NCBI RefSeq assembly: GCF_910587525.1
Contig: NZ_CAJULS010000017.1
Span: forward strand, 1-24,117
Source of the DNA: an uncultured Oscillibacter sp.
GTDB lineage: Bacteria > Bacillota > Clostridia > Oscillospirales > Oscillospiraceae
Direction: 5' to 3'
Length of the DNA stretch: 24,117 nt
The notes under the pieces were generated by a model. The model had not been told where the DNA came from and did no database searches. It saw only the letters and a program-made list of their open reading frames with translations. Shown piece by piece: positions 13,460 through 20,312 of this stretch. Each line of letters opens with the position of its first letter. Position 1 is the first letter of the stretch. The translations under genes and the position numbers were made by a program.

Positions 13460-14197
13460 TCAGGGCTCCTCCGGAGTTCCGGCGGGCTCAACGGTGAAGA
13501 CTCCGCTTCTGAAAGAGGATTTCGCGCTGTCCGTAACAAGGATATCCTCGACGTCGACGTTGGTTACGGTCACAACGGAGCTGTTGACCACGCCGTTCTC
13601 ATCGGACTCGCCGTCAGTGTCCACCGCGACTGCGGTGCTGACATGGAACCCGGTCTCCACATCGTCGCTGTTGAAGTGGTTGGTGTATACACTGCCGTCC
13701 GCCTGGGTCACGGTCTCTGTCATCTCCCAGGCCTCCAGGCCGCCGGTGACATCCACCTCCACCGAATGGTTTTCCAGGGACTTCTCGAAGTGGTACGCGC
13801 CGTCCTCTGTCAAGCGCTCGGTGATATCAATCTCCTCGCCGGCGGCGCAGAGCACCATCACTTTTCCGTCGTCCCGTTTCTCGATATACGCGCCCTCACT
13901 GACAGACAGGATAATCTGGTTGCCGTCCTGGTCCACGGCCTCATACCGGGTCTCGTAGCCGTCGGACCATACCTGCCGCAGGCTGTCGAACAGCGTTCCG
14001 CCGGTGGCCAGGTCCGCCGCGCCGGCGGTAACCGCCAGGGCCATGGCCATAACGGCGGCGATGGCAGCTCCCCGCAGGAGCTTCGGCAGCCGCCGGGCAT
14101 TCTTTTTTTCGTTCATCATTTGAAAGACCTCCTTCTTGGCTTCCTCAGAGGCACACAGCCGGGAAAAGGTCTCGCAGTATAGGCGTTTATCAATCAT
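13460..14197 (-). CDS. Membrane-anchored anti-sigma-like protein (DUF4179-like)
   Basis: A 245-aa protein with a cytoplasmic N-terminus (residues 1-42, including the helical RLCASEEAKKEVFQMMNEKKNARR), one membrane span at about 43-62 (GAAIAAVMAMALAVTAGAA), and an external domain rich in Asp, Glu, Val and Thr. The usual role of this layout is to hold the cognate ECF sigma factor at the membrane and release it on an envelope signal. The start ATG 14197 overlaps the sigma gene stop by 4 bp, and GAAGGAGG lies 10 bases upstream. No zinc-binding HxxxCxxC motif is seen, so it is not a ZAS-type anti-sigma. The external domain matches no family I recognise; DUF4179-type is a suggestion from the N-terminal pattern and context. 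Confidence 0.82.
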   Translation of the reverse strand: MIDKRLYCETFSRLCASEEAKKEVFQMMNEKKNARRLPKLLRGAAIAAVMAMALAVTAGAADLATGGTLFDSLRQVWSDGYETRYEAVDQDGNQIILSVSEGAYIEKRDDGKVMVLCAAGEEIDITERLTEDGAYHFEKSLENHSVEVDVTGGLEAWEMTETVTQADGSVYTNHFNSDDVETGFHVSTAVAVDTDGESDENGVVNSSVVTVTNVDVEDILVTDSAKSSFRSGVFTVEPAGTPEEP

Positions 14198-14670
14198 GGG
14201 CTCTCTGCCTCCTTCAAATTGGTTTTCAGCTGTCCCCTGGCCCGCATGAGCCAGGTCTGCACGGTGGATGGGTTGGCGTTCATGGCGCCGGCCACCTCCC
14301 GGACGCTGTACCCCTCGTAGTAGTGGAGATAAACGGCGGCCCGGTACTTGGGCGGCAGGGCCATCACCTCTTGGAAGAGCGCACTCTGAGCCGGGGTGTC
14401 AAAGACCGCCGCCTCCGGGGCCTCCTCCAGGGGACCGGTCCGGCGCCGCCAGGGGGAGCGCAGCAGGCGCTTGCACTCGTTCACCGCCACCCGCACCACC
14501 CAGTAGCGCTCATGCTCCGGGGTGTCCAGAGGGGGCTGGGTGTAGAGCTTCAGCAGCGTCTCCTGCATCACATCCTCCGCGTCGGCCCGGTTTTTCAGAT
14601 AGCTGTACGCCAACCGGAACACCATATCGGCGTACCGCTCCATGGCCGCCTCAAAGGCTGCGTCCGTCAA
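14194..14670 (-). CDS. ECF-type RNA polymerase sigma factor
   Basis: A 158-aa sigma-70 family protein with only regions 2 and 4. Region 2 reads MERYADMVFRLAYSYLKNRADAEDVMQETLLKLY (residues 10-43), with the DAEDVMQE core-binding motif. Region 4 near residues 103-150 has LPPKYRAAVYLHYYEGYSVREVAGAMNANPSTVQTWLMRAR, the -35-binding helix-turn-helix. The chosen start is TTG 14670 because GAGGTGAG lies 5 bases upstream; an internal ATG (residue 10) would remove the residues just before region 2. Transcribed with and translationally coupled to the downstream anti-sigma-like gene. Regulon unknown. Confidence 0.94.
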   Translation of the reverse strand: MTDAAFEAAMERYADMVFRLAYSYLKNRADAEDVMQETLLKLYTQPPLDTPEHERYWVVRVAVNECKRLLRSPWRRRTGPLEEAPEAAVFDTPAQSALFQEVMALPPKYRAAVYLHYYEGYSVREVAGAMNANPSTVQTWLMRARGQLKTNLKEAESP

Positions 14671-14815
14671 CTCGTCTCACCTCGCTTGTTTGGGGTTGAA
14701 AGGCCTTTCTGTGGGGAATATCCGCCAGCGCCGGAAAAAATCTCATAACAGAGAAAATTTTCTCCGTTTTGAGCGTGACAGCGCCGGATTTCCCGTTCTT
14801 TTCCCAAATTTATAC
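14671..14815. other. Divergent regulatory region of sigma and cyclase genes
   Basis: Holds a perfect 14-bp palindrome GAGAAAATTTTCTC (14751-14764) and a direct repeat CAGCGCCGGA at 14726-14735 and 14779-14788, 53 bp apart. I could not assign a convincing housekeeping promoter to the sigma gene here; ECF genes often use their own sigma. Either repeat could be a binding site. Confidence 0.4.
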
Positions 14816-14835
14816 TTTCCCTTTTGAAAAAACTC

Positions 14836-14844
14836 TGATATAAT
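14836..14844 (+). promoter_or_regulatory. Extended -10 promoter of the cyclase-PilZ operon
   Basis: TGATATAAT at 14836-14844 is a perfect extended -10 element. No good -35 lies 17 bp upstream (TTTCCC), as is acceptable for extended -10 promoters. It is 95 bp from the start codon of the REC-GGDEF gene. Confidence 0.6.
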
Positions 14845-14938
14845 ATCTCAAATTGCGCCGCTTACAGCAAGCGCACTCTATCAGAGACAGTATACCACCC
14901 ATTCCGCCTGCGGGCGTCATAATAAAAGGAGTATCGCC

Positions 14939-15859
14939 ATGGAGAGAATTCTGGTCATCGATGACAGTCCTGTGCAGGCCAATCTTCTCAAGTCCATTCT
15001 GGATGACACCTATGATGTCACTACGGTTCACACCGCCGAGAGCGGACTGCACTACGCCAAGAGCGGCGACTATTCCCTGATCCTTCTGGACGTGATCATG
15101 CCCAGCATCAACGGTTTTGAACTGCTGGCACTGCTGCAGAAGGACTTCTCCACCCAGCATATCCCCGTCATCCTCATCACCAGCCTCTCCGATTTTCAAA
15201 ACGAGGAGCGGGGCCTGACCCTGGGCGCGGTGGACTATATCTCCAAGCCTTTCCACCCTATGGTGGTCAAGGCCCGGGTCAACACCCACATCAAGCTGTA
15301 CCAATACCGTGTGCAGATCGAGCGGCAGGCCACACTGGACCAGCTCACCGGCGTCGCCAACCGGCGGCACTACAACGCCGTCAGCCTGGAGCGGTGGCAG
15401 GACGCCGTGCGGCTGAACGTTCCCTTCTCCATCTGCATGATGGACATCGACAAATTCAAAGTTTACAACGACACCTTCGGCCACATGGCCGGAGACCAGG
15501 TGATCGCCTCTGTGGCCGCCGCAGCCTCCGCCCGCCTGCAGCGCGCAACGGACTTTTTCGCCCGCTACGGCGGCGAGGAGTTTGTGGCCATCATCCTGGG
15601 CAGCACCGCCGCAGATGCCTTTGAGCATATGCGGGGGATCCGGCGGGCGGTGGAAGAGCTCCGCATCCCCCACAGTGAAGCCGTCTCCCCTTGGGTCACA
15701 GTCAGCCTGGGCGGCGTGACCCTGTTCCCCGGTCCCAAGGATTCCTACGACACACATCTGAAAATTGCGGACACAATGCTGTATGATGCCAAGCGCTTCG
15801 GCCGCAACCAGGTGGTCTGGTACAGCGACAAGATGGATTTTTGGCGGGAGCATAAATAA
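14939..15859 (+). CDS. Response regulator with diguanylate cyclase (REC-GGDEF) output
   Basis: A 306-aa cytosolic protein predicted to make cyclic di-GMP from two GTP when its receiver domain is phosphorylated (PleD/WspR-like logic). The receiver spans residues 1-120 with acidic pocket D8/D9, phosphoacceptor D51 in LLDVIMP, T81 and K103. A short helix (IERQATLDQLTGVANRR) leads into the GGDEF domain: DxDxFKxYND at 169-178 and the active-site signature G211-G-E-E-F215, fully intact. An RxxD inhibitory site (R202-A-T-D205) lies five residues before the signature, so product feedback inhibition is expected. ATG 14939 follows AAAAGGAG. No histidine kinase is adjacent. It is followed after 32 bp by the PilZ gene. 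Confidence 0.96.
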   Translation: MERILVIDDSPVQANLLKSILDDTYDVTTVHTAESGLHYAKSGDYSLILLDVIMPSINGFELLALLQKDFSTQHIPVILITSLSDFQNEERGLTLGAVDYISKPFHPMVVKARVNTHIKLYQYRVQIERQATLDQLTGVANRRHYNAVSLERWQDAVRLNVPFSICMMDIDKFKVYNDTFGHMAGDQVIASVAAAASARLQRATDFFARYGGEEFVAIILGSTAADAFEHMRGIRRAVEELRIPHSEAVSPWVTVSLGGVTLFPGPKDSYDTHLKIADTMLYDAKRFGRNQVVWYSDKMDFWREHK

Positions 15860-15891
15860 CAGCGGGCACACGTCCCGGAAAAGGAGATACC

Positions 15892-16584
15892 ATGGGTCTG
15901 TTTGGATTGTTTGGAAAAAAGGCCGGAAAAGCCGCCCCGGCGGAAAAGGCGGAAGAGGGCTCCTTCCTGGAGGACTACGCCGGGATCGAGGCCGCGGTGA
16001 CAGATACAGAGGGCCGCCTGCTCTTTACGGCAAAACTGTTGGGCTTGGAGGAAAACCACGGTGATCTGCACCAGCTCTCTGACGCTTCCATCTCCCGGGA
16101 GATGGAAGCGCCCCTGACCGTACAGCTCAGAGGATACAGCAGCCGCAAGTCCAAGGCCGCCTATCTGGAGGGCGCCATTTCTCCCACTGAGGACGAGCGG
16201 ATCTGGCGTGTGGAAAATCTGACCCTGGTAAAGCTGGAAAATGACCGCTCCTATTTCCGTATGGATGTGTCCATGGATGCCACCCTCATTTCCGTGGGGC
16301 GGCCCGGCGCGGAGGAGGAACCCTGCAAGCTGGTGAACATCAGCGTAGGCGGTGTACGCATTGCCTCCGCCAACCAGCACCAAATCGGTGACCGGCTTCT
16401 GATCAGCGTGGACCTGACGCCGGGAAAAGCGCCTTCCACCATGCTCTGTCAGGTTCTGCGCATCATCGGACAGGATCAGGATTACGAGTACGGCTGCCGG
16501 TTCATTGAGCTGAACGACGCGGATGAGGATCGGATCATGCAGATCATTTTCGCCCTCCAGCGCAAGCAGAGCGGCCGTCTGTAA
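15892..16584 (+). CDS. PilZ domain protein, likely c-di-GMP receptor
   Basis: A 230-aa protein with a short basic N-terminal stretch (GLFGLFGKKAGK), a YcgR_2/PilZN-like beta-rich region (about residues 30-110) and a C-terminal PilZ domain. Both ligand motifs are present: R119-S-Y-F-R123 (RxxxR) and N149-I-S-V-G-G154 (N/DxSxxG). The arrangement is like YcgR, which slows flagellar rotation or controls secretion when bound to c-di-GMP. ATG 15892 follows AAAAGGAG, 32 bp after the cyclase gene; the shared terminator follows the stop. The likely input is the neighbouring diguanylate cyclase. No flagellar or pilus gene is in the window, so the output is unknown. Confidence 0.93.
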   Translation: MGLFGLFGKKAGKAAPAEKAEEGSFLEDYAGIEAAVTDTEGRLLFTAKLLGLEENHGDLHQLSDASISREMEAPLTVQLRGYSSRKSKAAYLEGAISPTEDERIWRVENLTLVKLENDRSYFRMDVSMDATLISVGRPGAEEEPCKLVNISVGGVRIASANQHQIGDRLLISVDLTPGKAPSTMLCQVLRIIGQDQDYEYGCRFIELNDADEDRIMQIIFALQRKQSGRL

Positions 16585-16627
16585 TTCTCCGGGCCGTCTG
16601 AACACAGAGAACTTCTTTCATCTATAC

Positions 16628-16663
16628 GGCGGCGCGGCTTTTTTGCCGCGCCGCCTCTTTTTT
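16628..16663 (+). terminator. Intrinsic terminator of the c-di-GMP operon
   Basis: A perfect 11-bp stem GGCGGCGCGGC/GCCGCGCCGCC (16628-16638 with 16645-16655), T6 loop, then TCTTTTTT. Confidence 0.93.
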
Positions 16664-16770
16664 CAGAAGCTACGGAGCCAGCCCCTCCCCAGAGCTCTCA
16701 GGGCTCCCCAAAACACGATTGCTAAATTTTATATATTATACACAGCGCAAACGTTTGATTTTTGGCACAG

Positions 16771-16805
16771 AATTGGTCGAAAATGTCAACCAATTGGCGT
16801 ATACT
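16771..16805 (+). promoter_or_regulatory. Promoter of the SLH protein with inverted repeat
   Basis: TCGAAA (16777-16782) and TATACT (16800-16805) are spaced 17 bp. AATTGGT (16771-16777) and ACCAATT (16789-16795) form a perfect 7-bp inverted repeat with 11 bp between, overlying the -35 and spacer, which would suit a repressor. Confidence 0.6.
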
Positions 16806-16865
16806 ACCCTTATCTTAAACATGCGGAGTTCTCATTCTCCCGCGAAATGAATGGAGGCAGTTCCG

Positions 16866-17802
16866 ATGAAGAAATTTCTCTCCCTGTTTCTCGCGCTTGT
16901 CATGATCTGTACCATCCTGCCCCTCTGCGGCTGCCAGCACGATCTACACAGCCAAGGAGGTCAAGGTCAAGCATGATTTCCAGACCGGGGGCGTGGACGA
17001 CGGCAAAGGCGCTGCCACCTATGTGGACGTAGAGGGCGGCTACTACATCTCCCCCTGGAAGTACGACGTGGAGAGCATCAGCCTCACCGTCACCTACCAG
17101 GGCGAGGACTACAAAGTCAAGACCAAGGACCTGGAGCTGGACGGCCTCACTGAGGTCAAGGTCAGCGTCTACGAGCTGGACAGCAAGGTGGTCACCAGCA
17201 CAGAGAGCGCCCCCGACGACGCCAAGAAGATTGCCAAGTTCAAAATTGACCTGGAGAAATGGACGGTCACCGCCATGCCCAAGACCGGGGATCTGGAAAT
17301 GGCGGTGAAGTTCCAGTATAAGAACGCTGTTCCTGCCGATGCCAGCAACGCGGACGCCTATCCCCTGGACACTGCCGCCCAGGAACAGGCGGAAGCCCCC
17401 GCCGGGTCTCCGGAGCCCAAGCTGACGGAAACCCAGTACGAGGACGTGACCGACACCGGCGCATACTACTATAAGGCCGTCCAGTGGGCGGCGGAGATGG
17501 ACATGGAATACTCGGGCACCTTTGATCCAGCCGCGCCATGCAGCCGCGGAAGCGCGGTGTACTTCATCTGGAAGGCCAATGGCAGCCCCAAGGCTGAGAC
17601 CCGGGCCTCCTTCACCGACCTGCCGGAGACGCCCGCAGACGGCGGACAGTACTATTGGCCGGATTTCCTGGACGCCGTGAGCTGGGCCGTGGAGCAGGGC
17701 GTCACCAAGGGCACTGGCGACGGCTCCACCTTCTCCGGCGGCAATCCCTGCACCCGGGGCCAGATCGTCACTTTCCTGTTCCGGGCCGCCGGTGGGAAAT
17801 AA
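16866..17802 (+). pseudogene. SLH-domain secreted protein with frameshifted signal peptide
   Basis: ATG 16866 follows GGAGG (8-base spacing) and begins a secretion signal, MKKFLSLFLALVMICTILP. In that frame translation then reads into a stop after 36 codons (16974-16976). Dropping one C from CCCC at 16920-16923 restores ...ILPSAAASTIYTAKEV, a clean AxA-type cleavage site, and joins the long frame that runs to 17802, giving about 311 aa. The mature part is a beta-rich, acidic domain (about residues 25-170), a short Ala/Pro/Glu linker, and two S-layer homology repeats: YEDVTDTGAYYYKAVQWAAE... and FTDLPETPAD...AVSWAVEQGVTKGTGDGSTF, ending FLFRAAGGK. It would attach to cell-wall polysaccharide. 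This may be a true disruption, a phase switch, or a sequencing error; the rest of the frame is undamaged, favouring a recent event or error. Confidence 0.78.
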
Positions 17803-17814
17803 TTCCCGTTTCCC

Positions 17815-17863
17815 AAGCCAAAAAATTCCCTCCCGCTGGCAGCGGGAGGGAATTTTTTGGCTT
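17815..17863. terminator. Bidirectional terminator overlapping the glgP stop codon
   Basis: Perfect 23-bp arms (17815-17837 with 17841-17863) around a 3-base GGC loop, with AAAAAA on the left arm and TTTTTT on the right arm, so it works in both directions. It starts 12 bp after the SLH gene stop, and its right arm includes two bases of the glgP TAA. Confidence 0.93.
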
Positions 17864-20288
17864 ACCTGTGGGACACGTGCCAAATGTTGTCCGCATACTC
17901 CCGCACCGACCGGTCGGCGGCAAAGATGCCGCTGCGGGCGATGTTGTGGAGGCTCATGCGGTTCCAGCGGTCCCGGTCCGTGTAGGCGGCGGCCATATCC
18001 CGCTCCGCCTGACAGTAAGACGCGAAGTCCGCCAGCAGCAGGTACTCGTCCGCCGCGCTGCCGCCGGAGCCGAACAGCAGCCGCTGGTACAGGTCCTCGT
18101 AGCTCACGCCGTCCCGGAAGCCGGTGCGCAAGGCGTCCAGGCAGCGGCGCAGGGTCTCGTCCTGGGTATACAGCCGCTGGGGGATGTAGCCCTCCCGTCT
18201 CAGCTGCTCCACCTCGTCGGCGTGGAGGCCGAAGAGGAACATATTCTCGTTGCCCAGCACCTGGTTCATCTCCACGTTGGCGCCGTCCAGAGTCCCCACA
18301 GTCAGGGCACCGTTCATCATGAACTTCATGTTGCCGGTACCGCTGGCCTCCTTGCCGGCGGTGGAGATCTGCTGGCTCACCTCGCTGGCGGGCATCAGCA
18401 CCTCCGCCAGGGAAACCCGGTAGTTCTCCAGGAACACCACCTGGAGCTTATCCTTGCAGATGGGGTCGTGGGCGATCTGGTCCTCCAGGGAGTTGATGAG
18501 GCGGATGATCCGCTTGGCCACCACGTAGCCCGGGGCAGCCTTGGCACCGAAGAGGAAGGTGTGGGGCTGGGTGATGGCGTTGGGATCGTCCTGGAGCTTC
18601 TGGTACAGGGCGATGATATGCAGCACATTCAGCAGCTGCCGCTTGTACTCGTGGAGCCGCTTCACCTGCACGTCAAAGATGGCGTTGGGATCCAGAATGA
18701 CGCCCCGGGTCTTCTTGGCATGGAGGGCGAAGGCCTCCTTATTCTGCCGCTTGATCTCCCCCAGGCGGTCCAGCACGGACTTGTCATCCGCATAACTGTC
18801 CAGCTTCTGGAGCGCCATGGCGTTGGACAGGTACTCCTCCCCGCCGGCGAGGTCCCGGATCAGACCGTCCAGGCCGGGGTTGATCTCGCTGAGCCAGCGG
18901 CGGTGGTCAATGCCGTTGGTGACGTTTTTGAACTTCCAGGGCTCCATCTGGCAGGCGTCCCGGAACACGTCGTTGCGCAGGATATCCGTATGCAGGGCGC
19001 TGACGCCGTTGACCGCCATGCTGCCGGCCAGGCACAGGTTGGCCATGCGGACCTGGCCGTCCCACACGATGGCCATGTACTGGGTCTTGCCGGGGTCGTG
19101 GTAGTACTCGTCGACCTTCTTCTGCCAGCGGCCGGAGATCTCCTTGATAATCTGCCAAATCCGGGGCAGGCGCTGCTCCATCAGCTTCTGGGGCCAGCGC
19201 TCCAGCGCCTCCGCCAAAACGGTGTGGTTGGTGTAGGCCACGGACTGGGTGGTGATGGACCAGGCGTCGTCCCAGTTCATGCCGGCGTCGTCGATCAGAA
19301 TCCGCATCAGCTCCGGGATCACCAGGGCCGGATGGGTGTCATTGATCTGGATGACGTTCTTCTCGTGGAAGTTCTTCATGGTGCCGTACATGGCCATGTG
19401 CTTGGTGGTGATGGACTGCATGGTGGCGGAGACAAAGAAATACTGCTGCTTCAAGCGCAGAGATTTGCCCTCCTCGTGACTGTCGTCGGGGTAGAGGACC
19501 TTGGAGATGGACTCCGCCATAGCCTCCTCCTCCGCCGCCTTGAGGTACTCTCCCCGGGAGAACAGGGACATGTCCATGGGGGACGTGGCCCGGGGCTCCC
19601 ACAGCCGCAGGGTATTGACGTGGTCCGTGCCGAAGCCGGGAATCTTCATGTCACAGGGCACTGCCAGCACGGTGGTGGCATTCTCATTGACGGTGTGCAG
19701 GCGGCCGTTGTCCCAGAACTCCCGCACGGTGCCGCCGAAGCGGACCTCCTGGGCCTCCTCCGGCTTGGGCACCAGCCAGGACATGCCCAAATCCTTCCAG
19801 TGGTCCGGCAGCTCCACCTGCTCGCCCTCCACGATCTTCTGCTTGAAGAGGCCCAGGTCGTAGCAGATGGAATAGCCGGTAGCCGGGATGTCAAGCGTGG
19901 CCATGGAATCCAGGTAGCAGGCGGCCAGGCGGCCCAGGCCTCCGTTGCCCAGAGCCGCGTCCGGCTCCATCTCAAAGATGTCTCCGGCCTTAAAGCCCAG
20001 GTTGGACAGGGCCTCTTTCATCTGGGGCAGAACGTCCAGATTGTAGGCGTTCTTCATCAGGCTCCGGCCCATCAGAAACTCCATGGACAGGTAGTGAACC
20101 CGCTTGCGCTGTTCACGGTCGGTCTTCTTGCGGGTCTCCACCCCGCGGATGGCCATCACGTCCCGCAGAACCAGGGCGCAGGCCTTCATCATCTCCTGAT
20201 CGTTTGCCTCGTCGGGGGTCTTGCTGAAATTCAGCATCAGCTTTTCCGTCAGGGCTTTCTCCAGTGTCTCAGTGGTAAAAGGTCTCAT
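17862..20288 (-). CDS. glgP: Glycogen/alpha-glucan phosphorylase
   Basis: Releases glucose-1-phosphate from the non-reducing ends of stored alpha-1,4-glucan with inorganic phosphate, in the cytosol. The 808-aa product has the normal family length and carries family signatures: YLSMEFLMGRSL, LGNGGLGRLAACYLDSMATL, NDTHPAL, VKRLHEYKRQLLN, and the pyridoxal-phosphate segment EASGTGNMKF with PLP lysine K655. ATG 20288 has GGAG 8 bases upstream. It is the last gene of the glgC-glgD-glgA-glgP operon, 24 bp after glgA, so synthesis and breakdown are co-transcribed. The long animal-type N-terminal phosphorylation extension is absent, as usual in bacteria. Transcription ends at the terminator that begins within its stop codon. 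Confidence 0.98.
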   Translation of the reverse strand: MRPFTTETLEKALTEKLMLNFSKTPDEANDQEMMKACALVLRDVMAIRGVETRKKTDREQRKRVHYLSMEFLMGRSLMKNAYNLDVLPQMKEALSNLGFKAGDIFEMEPDAALGNGGLGRLAACYLDSMATLDIPATGYSICYDLGLFKQKIVEGEQVELPDHWKDLGMSWLVPKPEEAQEVRFGGTVREFWDNGRLHTVNENATTVLAVPCDMKIPGFGTDHVNTLRLWEPRATSPMDMSLFSRGEYLKAAEEEAMAESISKVLYPDDSHEEGKSLRLKQQYFFVSATMQSITTKHMAMYGTMKNFHEKNVIQINDTHPALVIPELMRILIDDAGMNWDDAWSITTQSVAYTNHTVLAEALERWPQKLMEQRLPRIWQIIKEISGRWQKKVDEYYHDPGKTQYMAIVWDGQVRMANLCLAGSMAVNGVSALHTDILRNDVFRDACQMEPWKFKNVTNGIDHRRWLSEINPGLDGLIRDLAGGEEYLSNAMALQKLDSYADDKSVLDRLGEIKRQNKEAFALHAKKTRGVILDPNAIFDVQVKRLHEYKRQLLNVLHIIALYQKLQDDPNAITQPHTFLFGAKAAPGYVVAKRIIRLINSLEDQIAHDPICKDKLQVVFLENYRVSLAEVLMPASEVSQQISTAGKEASGTGNMKFMMNGALTVGTLDGANVEMNQVLGNENMFLFGLHADEVEQLRREGYIPQRLYTQDETLRRCLDALRTGFRDGVSYEDLYQRLLFGSGGSAADEYLLLADFASYCQAERDMAAAYTDRDRWNRMSLHNIARSGIFAADRSVREYADNIWHVSHR

Positions 20289-20312
20289 CGCATCTCCATA
20301 CCCGCCGCCCGC

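Noticed and set aside
13309..13539. Small frames on both strands with the same INWRGREFPPSPVY translation
   Set aside because: Produced by the 42-bp palindrome reading the same on both strands; not coding.
14810..15871. A 353-codon minus-strand frame
   Set aside because: Antisense to the REC-GGDEF gene, which carries all catalytic motifs.
16866..16976. A 36-residue lipoprotein reading with a lipobox-like LCGC
   Set aside because: The unshifted frame gives ILPLCGCQ and then stops. The clean AxA site and a 290-residue coding frame appear with one base removed, so the lipobox look is more likely accidental.
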